Assembly: GCA_937925695.1 (NCBI GenBank)
Contig: CALAMD010000109.1
Coordinates: forward strand, 1 to 35,665
Direction: 5' to 3'
DNA from: an uncultured Bacillaceae bacterium
GTDB taxonomy: Bacteria; Bacillota; Bacilli; Bacillales; Amphibacillaceae
DNA length: 35,665 nucleotides
Within the stretch, counting starts at the first letter, position 1; the number at the start of each line of letters is the position of its first letter. The notes below the pieces were generated by a model. It did no database searches, was not told the origin of the DNA, and saw only the letters and a program-made list of their open reading frames with translations. Positions 1 through 8,125 of the stretch are shown one piece after another. The translations under genes were made by a program, and so were the position numbers.

Positions 1-180
1 CATGATGAGCGAATCATCAATCACCGTCTATTAGATTTGAAATCTACACGTGCAAAGAGATATATGAAGGTAAAGGAGAAGGAGGGACCTCAATGGCAAA
101 CAGACACGATCGTCCGCTTGCCCAAAATCGTCGAGCATCCCACGATTACTTTATTGAGGAAACATTTGAAGCCGGTTTAG
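1..180 (+). CDS. Possible 3' end of an upstream gene, frame 1 (uncertain)
   Basis: Frame 1 is open from the window edge to a TAG at 178-180 and would end 88 bases inside smpB. Its first part is basic (…RIINHRLLDLKSTRAKRYMK…), which could be the tail of RNase R, the usual gene upstream of smpB in Bacillaceae. The other two plus frames stop by base 34. A long overlap with smpB is unusual, so the open frame may instead be chance and the true upstream gene may end at the frame 2 TAG (32-34). I cannot identify the product from this fragment. Confidence 0.25.
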   Translation, partial: HDERIINHRLLDLKSTRAKRYMKVKEKEGPQWQTDTIVRLPKIVEHPTITLLRKHLKPV

Positions 181-563
181 TATTAAAAGGTACAGAAATA
201 AAATCAATTCGCGCCGGTAAAGTAAGTATTCAAGATGCTCACGCACGCATTATTAATGGGGAAGCTTTTGTCATTAATATGCATGTTGCGCCATATGAAC
301 AAGGGAATCGTTTTAACCATGATCCGACGCGAACAAGAAAATTGTTGCTGCACAAAAGTGAAATCGATAAGCTAATTGGTCGAACACAACGTCAAGGTTA
401 TACGCTCGTCCCATTAAAAGTCTATATTAAAAATGGCTTTGCCAAACTTCTCATTGGCTTAGGAAAAGGTAAAAAGAAATATGATAAGCGGGAAGATCTC
501 AAGCAAAAACAAATGAAACGAGACATTGATCGTGCCATGAAGGAAGGCGGACGTTACGCTTGA
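93..563 (+). CDS. smpB: SsrA-binding protein SmpB
   Basis: SmpB binds the tRNA-like domain of tmRNA and carries it into stalled ribosomes for trans-translation. The 156-residue length is normal for the family. Visible hallmarks are the N-terminal NRRASHDYFIEETFEAG segment, the GTEIKSIR strand, the HVAPYEQGNRFNHDPTRTRKLLLH RNA-binding stretch (read in parts), the GLGKGKKKYDKR segment and the basic C-terminal tail that mimics a codon-anticodon helix. A strong GGAGGG ribosome site lies just before the ATG. The gene sits directly upstream of ssrA, the classical arrangement in Bacillaceae, where both partners of the rescue system are close together. Identification is certain at family level. Confidence 0.98.
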   Translation: MANRHDRPLAQNRRASHDYFIEETFEAGLVLKGTEIKSIRAGKVSIQDAHARIINGEAFVINMHVAPYEQGNRFNHDPTRTRKLLLHKSEIDKLIGRTQRQGYTLVPLKVYIKNGFAKLLIGLGKGKKKYDKREDLKQKQMKRDIDRAMKEGGRYA

Positions 564-591
564 CATAGGGCAGTAGATGGCTTGGGTGGAC

Positions 592-619
592 TTGAAATTT
601 TGCTGATCTTTGTTATAAT
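592..619 (+). promoter_or_regulatory. Sigma-A promoter of ssrA
   Basis: TTGAAA at 592-597 and a perfect TATAAT at 614-619 are separated by 16 bases. The predicted transcript would begin near 626, so about 40 bases of 5' leader must be removed, as expected for pre-tmRNA processed by RNase P. Confidence 0.7.
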
Positions 620-666
620 TAATAATGCACCTAAAAACGAGGTGTTCATGTAGCTCAATTTATTAA

Positions 667-1020
667 GGGGACGTTTAGGATTCGACAGAGATAGGTTGAG
701 CTCAGGTTGCGTGCCGAGGTTACGTCTCGTAAAACGTTACCAGCCTATAATTGGCAAAGAAGATAACTTCGCTTTAGCTGCTGCTTAAGCATGCTAAAGG
801 GCCCTATCTATTATCGCCCGTGTAATAGATTATGGGTCTCATTATAAGCGGGATAAACTATCCTCCGCCGTCTGAGGAGAGGTAGTTGAAACCAATCAGA
901 CTAGCCACTTTAAAGCCTGTTGGTAGGCCGAGAAGCTGGTGAAGGATAATATACCAACTACGCCCGTAGACGCCTGAGTGGCAATATCTTTGGACGTGGG
1001 TTCGACTCCCACCGTCTCCA
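667..1020 (+). ncRNA. ssrA: Transfer-messenger RNA (tmRNA)
   Basis: tmRNA rescues stalled ribosomes and adds a degradation tag to the unfinished protein. The 5' end GGGGACG (667-673) pairs with CGTCTCC (1013-1019), and the T-arm GTGGG-TTCGACT-CCCAC lies just before it. The tag reading frame runs 753-788: GGC AAA GAA GAT AAC TTC GCT TTA GCT GCT GCT TAA, giving (A)GKEDNFALAAA, where the first alanine comes from the charged tmRNA. The ALAAA end is the type recognised by ClpXP. The genomic sequence after the discriminator A1020 is TAT, so the terminal CCA appears not to be encoded. Its own promoter and terminator flank it. Confidence 0.97.
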
Positions 1021-1052
1021 TATTACAATTTCATTAGATTACAATCAGTGTT

Positions 1053-1087
1053 AAAGCCCTTGATCGATATCAAGGGCTTTTCTCTTT
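1053..1087 (+). terminator. Rho-independent terminator of ssrA
   Basis: AAAGCCCTTGAT (1053-1064) and ATCAAGGGCTTT (1069-1080) form a perfect 12-bp stem with a CGAT loop, followed by a T-rich tail. Confidence 0.92.
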
Positions 1088-1372
1088 CACATGAAAAATT
1101 CTGTATTTATGAATTCCTATTGTTTAGGATTAAGTCGCTGAATTGTTTTCCAATTGATATAGGATACCTATGCCTTATGTGAAATTTTATATTTGGTCTT
1201 ATAACAACCCAAATTACCCCATTTCCCCCCTTTATTTTGTTTGATGAAAATTAGCTCTTTATTACTATTAAGATCGTGTTACAATATTGATGGAAATCTG
1301 TATTGTTTTCATGTACGATTTCAGTAAATCATTTTTATACATAAGGAAAGCGATAAAGGAGAGATGCTAAAG
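1088..1372. other. Intergenic region ssrA-sppA, little visible
   Basis: About 285 bases without a convincing open frame. A TACAAT at 1280-1285 could be the -10 of the sppA promoter, but no good -35 lies 17 bases upstream. An AT-rich stretch with a C run near 1215-1230 has no recognised meaning. Confidence 0.4.
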
Positions 1373-2371
1373 ATGAATTCAAAACGATGGGCTGCACTTG
1401 GCGTTGCAGTTGTATTGTTCTTTATCTCAGTGTTCTATCAGTTTTCTGTTAGTCGCTCTGATGAAGGCGGTTATGAAGCTTTACTCGGTGATTCAGAGTT
1501 TAAAGAAAAAGTCATTCGAGCCGGTAAGACACCTTTAAGTCCAACAATTGTTGTACTTAACTTAGAGGGCATTATTCTTGATGTTGGTGATATTGGTTTT
1601 ATGAGTCCAACTGGATACAATCATCGCCAGTTCCTAAAAATGATTGAACAAGCTGGCGAAGATGATCGGGTTGAAGGGATAATATTACGTGTGAACTCCC
1701 CTGGTGGTGGAGTCGTTGAAAGTGCTGAAGTATACGACAAATTACTAGAAGTACGGGAATCAACGAATAAACCAATTTACGTTTCTATGGGTAATACTGC
1801 TGCATCTGGTGGTTATTACGTATCAGCTCCTGCTGATAAGATTGTGGCGCATCCTGGAACAGTTACTGGTTCTATTGGAGTCATCATGGAAAGTATTAAT
1901 TATGCCGAGTTAGCGGAAGACATCGGAATTGATTTCAATACGATTACAAGTGGCGAGTTTAAAGATATTATGTCTTCATCTCGTCCGATGACTGAAGAAG
2001 AGGAAGCGATATTACAGTCCATTGTCGACGAAATGTATGACGATTTTGTGCAAGCAATTGTGAATGGACGTGGCATGTCCGAAGCGGATGTACGAAAAGT
2101 TGCTGATGGTCGTATTTATACAGGAAAACAAGCGAAAGAAGTAGGCCTTGTTGATGAACTTGGTACGTTAGATGATACGATCGCTTTATTAGAAGAAGAT
2201 CACGGCTTAAAAGGAGCAAATGTTGTTGAATATGAAATGGGATTTGATGTATTTCAACTGTTTGGCTTTACGGCTAAAAATCTCTTCCAAAAAGACACTG
2301 ATCTCCATTCATTAATCAATTTGATTCGAGATACGAGTGGTCCGCGAGCTATGTATTTATATTCCAGATAA
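1373..2371 (+). CDS. sppA: Signal peptide peptidase SppA (S49 family, membrane)
   Basis: SppA is a membrane-anchored serine protease that degrades leftover signal peptides and helps with membrane protein stress. An ATG at 1364 lies only one base from the AAAGGAG at 1356-1362, so the in-frame ATG at 1373 (MNSKRWAALG) is the better start, giving 332 residues. A single N-terminal membrane segment (about residues 8-24) is followed by the S49 domain. The likely catalytic serine is in AASGGYY (residue 145 from this start) and the lysine is in SGEFKDI (residue 197), matching the Ser-Lys dyad spacing of the Bacillus enzyme. It is followed after 15 bases by yteJ, as in B. subtilis, and the two probably form an operon ending at the hairpin near 2948. 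Confidence 0.93.
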   Translation: MNSKRWAALGVAVVLFFISVFYQFSVSRSDEGGYEALLGDSEFKEKVIRAGKTPLSPTIVVLNLEGIILDVGDIGFMSPTGYNHRQFLKMIEQAGEDDRVEGIILRVNSPGGGVVESAEVYDKLLEVRESTNKPIYVSMGNTAASGGYYVSAPADKIVAHPGTVTGSIGVIMESINYAELAEDIGIDFNTITSGEFKDIMSSSRPMTEEEEAILQSIVDEMYDDFVQAIVNGRGMSEADVRKVADGRIYTGKQAKEVGLVDELGTLDDTIALLEEDHGLKGANVVEYEMGFDVFQLFGFTAKNLFQKDTDLHSLINLIRDTSGPRAMYLYSR

Positions 2372-2386
2372 GGAGGTTATAGGTTC

Positions 2387-2911
2387 ATGACAGATGTATC
2401 AAATCAGAACAATGAACTGTCAGATGAAATCATTGCTGACAATCAGCAAGAAGATGATCGCCAACAAGAAACTAAACAATCGATCACTTCCTATCGTTTT
2501 GCTGGGTTTTGGATGAGATTCTGGGCATTCTTAGTCGATTTAGTCGTCGTGTCTAGTATCAATGGCATCATTCTCAGTACGATCTATGTCATCAATGATG
2601 GCAAGCCAATAAACCTTGGCATGTGGACGCTACAAGGCATTCTTAGTGGGATTGTCTTTTACTTATATTTTTTACTCATGACAAAGAAGCTTGGGCAAAC
2701 ATTGGGTAAAATGTTGTTCGGTATTAAAGTTGTCCGGCTCGATTTACAACCATTAAGTTGGCAAGACTTAATATTTCGTGAGGTAGTTGTCCGATTTTGT
2801 TACAAGGTGTTTGGTTTTCTCCAATTATTATATCTCGTTGTTGCCTTTAATCCTGAGAAACAAGGCATCCACGATATGATTAGCGACACAACAGTCGTTC
2901 ATGTCGATTAG
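2387..2911 (+). CDS. yteJ: RDD family membrane protein YteJ
   Basis: A 174-residue membrane protein with an acidic, glutamine-rich N-terminal tail of about 35 residues and then an RDD domain. The name-giving arginine and aspartates are seen in FAGFWMRFWAFLVDLVV and in KLGQTLGKMLFGIKVVR. Three hydrophobic segments are visible at about 48-68, 80-100 and 135-155. It follows sppA in B. subtilis too, where YteJ (SpaC-like RDD protein) works with SppA in resistance to lantibiotics; a role as SppA partner here is inferred from that synteny. The ribosome site AAGGAGG overlaps the sppA stop region, which supports co-transcription. Confidence 0.85.
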   Translation: MTDVSNQNNELSDEIIADNQQEDDRQQETKQSITSYRFAGFWMRFWAFLVDLVVVSSINGIILSTIYVINDGKPINLGMWTLQGILSGIVFYLYFLLMTKKLGQTLGKMLFGIKVVRLDLQPLSWQDLIFREVVVRFCYKVFGFLQLLYLVVAFNPEKQGIHDMISDTTVVHVD

Positions 2912-2947
2912 GAAAAATGACTTAAAAATCAACCAATATATTATGAA

Positions 2948-2982
2948 AAAGGGCTTAGGACAGACTTCTAAGTCCTTTTTTT
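2948..2982 (+). terminator. Terminator after sppA-yteJ
   Basis: AAAGGGCTTAG (2948-2958) pairs with CTAAGTCCTTT (2968-2978, one G-T pair) and a T run follows. Confidence 0.85.
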
Positions 2983-3217
2983 ATGTTTAAATCTATACGA
3001 GCCTCGACTAAATGTGACAAAATTTAGGACAAAATACCCTCTTTGAAATATAAATGTAACATTACTATTATATGGGTGTAATTAATAGATGCTATAATGC
3101 AATTAAAATAAAGAAAGTACAACAACAAAGAAGATATTTTTGCAAAAAATAACAACTATTTATACATATACAAACCAACGTCTGAAGTAGAAATACGGGG
3201 AAGCGAGGCAAATAAAG
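2983..3217 (+). promoter_or_regulatory. Upstream region of the CwlO-type gene with a -10 element
   Basis: No open frame is seen in the interval between the yteJ terminator and the next gene. TGCTATAAT at 3090-3098 looks like an extended -10 without a clear -35. A transcript from there would have a leader of about 110 bases. A TGTAAC at about 3055 and a TGTAAT near 3077 resemble WalR half-sites, but I see no proper TGTWAH-N5-TGTWAH pair. Confidence 0.4.
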
Positions 3218-4429
3218 TTGAAAAAGACAATTATTTCAGCACTTACATTATTTGTTATAGTAGGCTTTGGAAGCGTTTTACCGAAGGATGCGGTCCAAGC
3301 TGAGACGATTAGTGAATTGGAAAGTCGTCAATCAGAAATTCAGAAAGAGCGATCAAAAATAAAAGAAAATCTATCAGAAGCAGAAGCCGAAATCGCTGAC
3401 ATTTTAATAGATTTAGAAGAATTAAATGAAGAGATCGTTCAATTGAATGAAGCTTTAGAGCATAATCAAAACATGCTTAATGAAACAGAAGCAGAAATTG
3501 AGGTACTAGAGGAAGAAATTGCTGTTCTAGACGAAGAAATTGCTGAATTACAGGAAAAAATTGATATTCGAAGTGATATCCTGAAAAAACGTATTACTTC
3601 TTATCAAAAAACTGGTGGCAATATTGGATTTTTAGATGTGATTTTCGGTGCTAAAAGCTTCAGTGAATTTATTAGTCGTGTTTCTCTCGTTACAACGATT
3701 ACTAATTCAGACTACGACCTAATTGATCAACAAGAAGCAGATAAGGCACAGGTCGAGGCAACACAACAAAAAGTAGCTGAAAAACTTGCTGAACAAAATG
3801 AACTTCGTACTGAATTAATTGGTATGGAAGAATTAATATTAGAACAAAAAGCGCTAAGCGAAGAAGCTAAAGAAGAGTTAAAAAATAAGGAACAAGAATT
3901 AAAGGATTTAATCGCTGAATTAGAGGTTAAAGATAGCGATTTAGCAAACCTTGAGGCGCAGGTATCCCGTGATATTGAAGCAGCTCGTAACCGTGACCGT
4001 CAAGCACAACAATCATCAAACTTAATGACTTTAAGTTATTCATCATCCGGAAGTGGAAGTGTACATGACGCCATTAATGCTGGCTACCAATATGTTGGAA
4101 AAACAAAATATGTTTGGGGTAGTAGTTCGCCGTCTAATGGTGGTTTTGATTGTTCAGGATTTGTATCTTGGGCATTTGGGCAAGCTGGATATAGTTTACC
4201 ATCAAGTACAGCTGGTCTAAGTACAGTTGGTAAAAAAGTAGATTATAGTAACATTCAACCAGGTGATTTAGTGTTTTTTGATACATATAAAACAAATGGA
4301 CACGTTGGTATATATATTGGAAATGGCCAGTTTATCGGTTCCCAAAGTTCAACTGGAGTTGATATTGCAAGTATGTCAAATTCTTACTGGAAAAAGACAT
4401 TTAAAGGTCATGTAAGACGAGTTCAATAA
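3218..4429 (+). CDS. cwlO: CwlO-type D,L-endopeptidase with coiled coil and NlpC/P60 domain
   Basis: A secreted peptidoglycan hydrolase that probably cuts the D-Glu to diaminopimelate bond in stem peptides and allows wall expansion during growth. The start is TTG (ttg aaa aag). A signal peptide ends near VQA-ET (residue 28). Residues 30-255 form long acidic heptad coils rich in E, L and I, which in CwlO are the part that contacts the FtsEX-SweDC machinery. The NlpC/P60 domain fills residues about 283-403, with catalytic Cys312 in FDCSGF and His362 in HVGIYIG. The length (403) is a little shorter than B. subtilis CwlO. It has its own terminator and is probably monocistronic. The exact paralogue name is inferred from architecture. 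Confidence 0.85.
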   Translation: MKKTIISALTLFVIVGFGSVLPKDAVQAETISELESRQSEIQKERSKIKENLSEAEAEIADILIDLEELNEEIVQLNEALEHNQNMLNETEAEIEVLEEEIAVLDEEIAELQEKIDIRSDILKKRITSYQKTGGNIGFLDVIFGAKSFSEFISRVSLVTTITNSDYDLIDQQEADKAQVEATQQKVAEKLAEQNELRTELIGMEELILEQKALSEEAKEELKNKEQELKDLIAELEVKDSDLANLEAQVSRDIEAARNRDRQAQQSSNLMTLSYSSSGSGSVHDAINAGYQYVGKTKYVWGSSSPSNGGFDCSGFVSWAFGQAGYSLPSSTAGLSTVGKKVDYSNIQPGDLVFFDTYKTNGHVGIYIGNGQFIGSQSSTGVDIASMSNSYWKKTFKGHVRRVQ

Positions 4430-4442
4430 CATTGCCAAATTT

Positions 4443-4474
4443 AACGTAAGATGCGTTTGCATCTTACGTTTTTT
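4443..4474 (+). terminator. Terminator after the CwlO-type gene
   Basis: AACGTAAGATGC (4443-4454) and GCATCTTACGTT (4459-4470) form a perfect 12-bp stem with a GTTT loop, followed by T residues. Confidence 0.93.
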
Positions 4475-4509
4475 AATTGTCTGTAACTAACTTGTGAGAG
4501 GTAAATTCA

Positions 4510-4539
4510 TTGTCGATCCCCTCAAGAACGTAGTATACT
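4510..4539 (+). promoter_or_regulatory. Promoter of the nitroreductase gene
   Basis: TTGTCG at 4510-4515 and TATACT at 4534-4539 are separated by 18 bases, 32 bases upstream of the GTG start. Confidence 0.6.
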
Positions 4540-4570
4540 ATCAAGGGAACATCATAAGGGGGAAAGTAAC

Positions 4571-5158
4571 GTGATTAAAGTAGAATCATATCGACAAGCA
4601 GCATATGACATTGATCCGATTTATTTAGAGCGCTGGTCGCCAAGGGCTTTTTCCGAAAAAGATGTTACAGAGGATGTACTGTACAGTTTGTTTGAAGCAG
4701 CTCGCTGGGCGCCTTCTGCGTCTAATATACAGCCATGGCGATTTATTTTTGCACGAAGTGAAGCAGATCGTAAGAAGTTTCTTTCGTTTATCAATGATGG
4801 GAATGTGATCTGGTGCAAACATGCTCCGGTCCTTGTAGCCGTTGTCTCACATGAAAAAAATGGGGAGCGCGACAACAGATTTCATGCCTTTGATACGGGA
4901 GCAGCATGGGGATTTTTAGCGTTAGAAGCTGCACGTAAAGGATTAGTTGCTCATGCTATGGGTGGATTCAACCAAGACAAAGCGAAAGAAGTATTAAACA
5001 TTCCTGATGATTATACAGTTCATGCGATTATAGCGATTGGCTATCAAGGTGAAAAAGATAAGTTATCAGAAGCATTACAAGCTAGAGAAAAACCGTCAGA
5101 TCGAAAAGAGATTGCATCGTTTATTAGTGAAGGTACATTTGAAGAAAATGAATCGTGA
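4571..5158 (+). CDS. Nitroreductase family flavoprotein
   Basis: A 195-residue FMN-dependent oxidoreductase of the nitroreductase fold, which reduces nitro compounds, quinones or similar substrates with NAD(P)H. The flavin-binding start RWSPRAF (residues 21-27) and the PSASNIQPWRF segment (about 48-58) are clear, followed by the GAAWGFLALEAARKGL helix and the GGFNQDKAKEVLNIP segment of the second FMN contact. The start is a GTG preceded by AAGGGGGAAAG. It stands alone between a promoter and a terminator, so the context does not reveal the substrate. The true substrate cannot be inferred from sequence. Confidence 0.88.
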   Translation: MIKVESYRQAAYDIDPIYLERWSPRAFSEKDVTEDVLYSLFEAARWAPSASNIQPWRFIFARSEADRKKFLSFINDGNVIWCKHAPVLVAVVSHEKNGERDNRFHAFDTGAAWGFLALEAARKGLVAHAMGGFNQDKAKEVLNIPDDYTVHAIIAIGYQGEKDKLSEALQAREKPSDRKEIASFISEGTFEENES

Positions 5159-5184
5159 ATAATTAATTGATAACTTATTCATAG

Positions 5185-5211
5185 GACTTCCATAGATTGG
5201 AAGTCTTTTTT
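5185..5211 (+). terminator. Terminator after the nitroreductase gene
   Basis: GACTTCCA (5185-5192) pairs with TGGAAGTC (5198-5205) and T6 follows. Confidence 0.88.
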
Positions 5212-5292
5212 ATTTATTCAATAGGAATGCTAACAAATGTGTCAGTATTTGTTCATTTTTTGTATGTTTGTCAAAGAAAATGCTAAATCCAC

Positions 5293-5330
5293 CTTGCATA
5301 TTTATTCTAAATTATGTATAATCATTCATA
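5293..5330 (+). promoter_or_regulatory. argGH promoter overlapped by two ARG-box-like operators
   Basis: TTGCAT (5294-5299) and TATAAT (5317-5322) have a 17-base spacer, a good sigma-A promoter. Two sequences like the arginine repressor consensus TGAATWWWWATTCA lie on it: TGCATATTTATTCT (5295-5308, 12 of 14) and TGTATAATCATTCA (5315-5328, 12 of 14). Their centres are 20 bases apart, about two helical turns, so both face the same side of DNA. AhrC/ArgR bound here would block the -35 and the -10. Promoter and boxes are seen; the repressor is inferred. Confidence 0.75.
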
Positions 5331-5370
5331 TCTTAGATAAAGTACGCAGAAAAGGAAGCGAGTGGTTGAT

Positions 5371-6585
5371 ATGAGTAAAGAGAAAATTGTCTTAGCATAT
5401 TCAGGTGGATTAGATACATCAATTTCAATTAAATGGTTACAAGAAAAATATAATTATGATGTTATTGCGCTCTCTATTGATATGGGAGAAGCGAAAGATT
5501 TAGAAGCGGTACGTCAAAAAGCTCTTGATGTTGGTGCGATTAAATCTGTCGTCATCGATGGTAAAAAATTATTAGCAGATGGTTACTTAATGCCTGCCTT
5601 AAAGGCAAATGCATTGTATGAAGGAAAATATCCACTCTCATCTGCATTAAGTAGACCACTAATTTCTAAATTGCTTGTTGAAGTAGCTGAACAAGAAGGA
5701 GCAGTGGCTGTAGCTCATGGTTGTACAGGAAAGGGAAATGACCAAGTTCGTTTTGAAGTGTCGATTAGAGCATTAAATCCGAATTTGAAAATTGTTGCTC
5801 CTGTACGTGAATGGAGTATGACAAGAGATGAGCAGATTGCCTATGCTCGGGAAAAAGGTATTCCAATTCCGGTTGATCTCGACAATCCGTTTTCAATTGA
5901 TGCGAATATTTGGGGAAGAGCTTGTGAAGCAGGAATCTTGGAAAACCCATGGAATGAAGCGCCAGAAGAGGCCTTTGATTGGACAAATCCAATTGAAAAA
6001 ACCCCTGATCAACCAGAATATATTGATATTACGTTTGAACAAGGTATTCCAGTTGCATTAAATGATAAGGAAATGGATATTGTTGATATTATTGAGACTT
6101 TAAATGAAATTGGTGGTAAGCATGGTGTCGGAAGAATTGACCATATTGAAAACCGTCTTGTTGGGATTAAAACCCGGGAAGTTTATGAAAGCCCAGCTGC
6201 CCTCATTTTAATTCATGGACACCAAGAGCTAGAGTTTTTAACATTAACAAGAGAAGTTTCCCAGTTTAAAAAGACAGTAGAACAACAGTTAATTCAGATC
6301 ATTTATGATGGTCTCTGGTATTCACCATTACGTGAAGCCCTAGGTGCATTCATAGATGAAACGCAAAAACATGTTACAGGAACAGTGCGGGTAAAACTGT
6401 TTAAAGGTAATTACATGGTCGTTGCCCGTAAGTCACCATTCAGTTTATATAATGAAGAGTTGGCTACTTATGAAAAAGGCGATATGTTTGATCATGAATC
6501 AGCAGTAGGATTTATTAAACTGTGGGGGTTACCAACAGAAATTTATGCCCAACATCAAAAACAGCAAAAACAATCCCAATCATAA
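5371..6585 (+). CDS. argG: Argininosuccinate synthase
   Basis: ArgG joins citrulline and aspartate with ATP to make argininosuccinate, the seventh step of arginine synthesis. The PP-loop AYSGGLDTS is at residues 9-17, and later conserved parts such as AHGCTGKGNDQVRFE, APVREW and FSIDANIWGRACEAG are present. The ATG at 5371 (MSKEKIVLAY) is the normal family start with AAGGAAG about 12 bases upstream; an in-frame GTG at 5362 would add three residues with very short spacing. Length 404 is normal. argH follows after 16 bases, so both are made from one transcript controlled by the two operator boxes. Confidence 0.97.
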   Translation: MSKEKIVLAYSGGLDTSISIKWLQEKYNYDVIALSIDMGEAKDLEAVRQKALDVGAIKSVVIDGKKLLADGYLMPALKANALYEGKYPLSSALSRPLISKLLVEVAEQEGAVAVAHGCTGKGNDQVRFEVSIRALNPNLKIVAPVREWSMTRDEQIAYAREKGIPIPVDLDNPFSIDANIWGRACEAGILENPWNEAPEEAFDWTNPIEKTPDQPEYIDITFEQGIPVALNDKEMDIVDIIETLNEIGGKHGVGRIDHIENRLVGIKTREVYESPAALILIHGHQELEFLTLTREVSQFKKTVEQQLIQIIYDGLWYSPLREALGAFIDETQKHVTGTVRVKLFKGNYMVVARKSPFSLYNEELATYEKGDMFDHESAVGFIKLWGLPTEIYAQHQKQQKQSQS

Positions 6586-6601
6586 AGAAAGAGGTTTTAG
6601 T

Positions 6602-7987
6602 ATGGCAAAACTATGGGGCGGTCGCTTTACTAAAAAAACAGATGAACTAGTAGAAGAATATACAGCATCGATCTCCTTTGATCAGCAGTTGGTTTATGAA
6701 GATATTGAAGGAAGTATTGCCCATGTGACCATGTTGGCAGACGCTGAAATTATAACTACCGAAGAACGTGATCAAATTATTAATGGACTACAAAAGATTA
6801 AGAAAAAAGTTGAAAATAATGAAGTAGAATTTTCTGTTAGCCATGAAGATATTCATATGAATATTGAGCATTTACTTATAGAAGAAATCGGACCTGTGGG
6901 GGGTAAATTGCATACAGGTCGAAGCAGAAATGATCAAGTTGCGACAGATTTTCATTTGTATGTCCGGAAGCAGACCGAGAATATGATCGATTTGTTGACG
7001 AACGTTCAACAAGCAATCATTGTTCAAGCGAAAGATAATTTAGACACAATTATGCCTGGATATACCCACTTGCAGCGGGCCCAACCGGTATTATTTGCTC
7101 ATCATTTACTCGCATATTTTTGGATGTTTGAGCGGGACAAACAACGGTTTGTCGATAGCCTAAAGCGGGTGAATTGGTCACCATTAGGTGCAGGGGCATT
7201 AGCGGGAACAACCTTCCCAATCGATCGTGAACAGACTGCATCGATGCTTGGATTTGACACGGTTTATCCAAATAGCCTAGACGCGGTTAGTGATCGGGAT
7301 TTTGCTTTGGAGTTCTTGTCCATTGCTGCAATTCTTATGACGCATATATCGCGGTTATCAGAAGAGTTAATTTTGTGGTCTAGTCAGGAGTTTCAATTTA
7401 TCGAACTAGATGACTCTTTTTGTACAGGATCTAGCATTATGCCCCAGAAGAAAAATCCGGATGTGCCAGAGTTATTACGGGGTAAAACTGGACGGGTATA
7501 TGGAAGTTTGATCGGTTTATTAACGGTGTTAAAAGGACTTCCGCTTGCTTATAACAAAGACATGCAAGAGGACAAAGAAGGTGTGTTTGATACCGTAGCC
7601 ACATTAGAAGGGGCACTAAAGTTATTAGCGCCGATGCTTGAAACGATGACGGTTCATAAAGAAAATATGTACAAGGCTGTTGAACAAGATTATTCAAATG
7701 CGACAGATATTGCTGATTACTTAGTTCGTAAAGGTTTGCCGTTTCGCGAAGCCCATGAGATTATTGGTAAAATTGTGTTATACGCGATCCAAGAAAACAA
7801 GTACTTATTGGATTTATCGCTTGACGAGTATCATTCATTTAGTGATTTGTTTGCCGAAGATATTTATGAGGTGCTTGCACCGAAGAATGTTGTTAATGTC
7901 CGTAACAGTTATGGGGGGACGGGGATTACACAAGTTGAACAGCAATTAGCCCTTGCTGAAGAAACTTTACAAAAATCTGCAAAATAA
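6602..7987 (+). CDS. argH: Argininosuccinate lyase
   Basis: ArgH splits argininosuccinate into arginine and fumarate, the last step of arginine synthesis. The start is the ATG at 6602 (MAKLWGGRF), 8 bases after AAAGAGG; the frame is open further upstream inside the argG end, but that part is not typical of the family. Family marks are HTGRSRNDQ (residues 104-112), the YTHLQRAQP segment around His156, and the superfamily signature GSSIMPQKKN at 276-285 with its catalytic serine in the flexible loop. Length 461 is standard. The pair argG-argH closes with a strong hairpin at 7994. Confidence 0.97.
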   Translation: MAKLWGGRFTKKTDELVEEYTASISFDQQLVYEDIEGSIAHVTMLADAEIITTEERDQIINGLQKIKKKVENNEVEFSVSHEDIHMNIEHLLIEEIGPVGGKLHTGRSRNDQVATDFHLYVRKQTENMIDLLTNVQQAIIVQAKDNLDTIMPGYTHLQRAQPVLFAHHLLAYFWMFERDKQRFVDSLKRVNWSPLGAGALAGTTFPIDREQTASMLGFDTVYPNSLDAVSDRDFALEFLSIAAILMTHISRLSEELILWSSQEFQFIELDDSFCTGSSIMPQKKNPDVPELLRGKTGRVYGSLIGLLTVLKGLPLAYNKDMQEDKEGVFDTVATLEGALKLLAPMLETMTVHKENMYKAVEQDYSNATDIADYLVRKGLPFREAHEIIGKIVLYAIQENKYLLDLSLDEYHSFSDLFAEDIYEVLAPKNVVNVRNSYGGTGITQVEQQLALAEETLQKSAK

Positions 7988-7993
7988 CGAATG

Positions 7994-8023
7994 AAATCCA
8001 TAGGCATTGCCTATGGATTTTTT
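7994..8023 (+). terminator. Terminator after argGH
   Basis: AAATCCATAGGC (7994-8005) and GCCTATGGATTT (8009-8020) form a perfect 12-bp stem with a three-base loop, followed by T residues. Confidence 0.93.
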
Positions 8024-8125
8024 ATACTTTGTTGATAGCAAAACGATATGGAAAATTTTCCTAATCGAACCTGATCATTATTAACGTAGCAAAGCATTAC
8101 GAAAATATATGATTGATTTTCCGCA

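Noticed and set aside
3020..3100. WalR binding site ahead of the CwlO-type gene
   Set aside because: Half-site-like TGTAAC and TGTAAT occur, but no properly spaced pair is found.
2983..3217. Riboswitch in the long leader of the CwlO-type gene
   Set aside because: I see no conserved riboswitch core or terminator/antiterminator pair in the leader.
8050..8061. Palindrome GGAAAATTTTCC between the convergent argH and zur genes
   Set aside because: It is a short AT-rich palindrome without loop or T run; such sequences occur by chance and it is not placed at a promoter.
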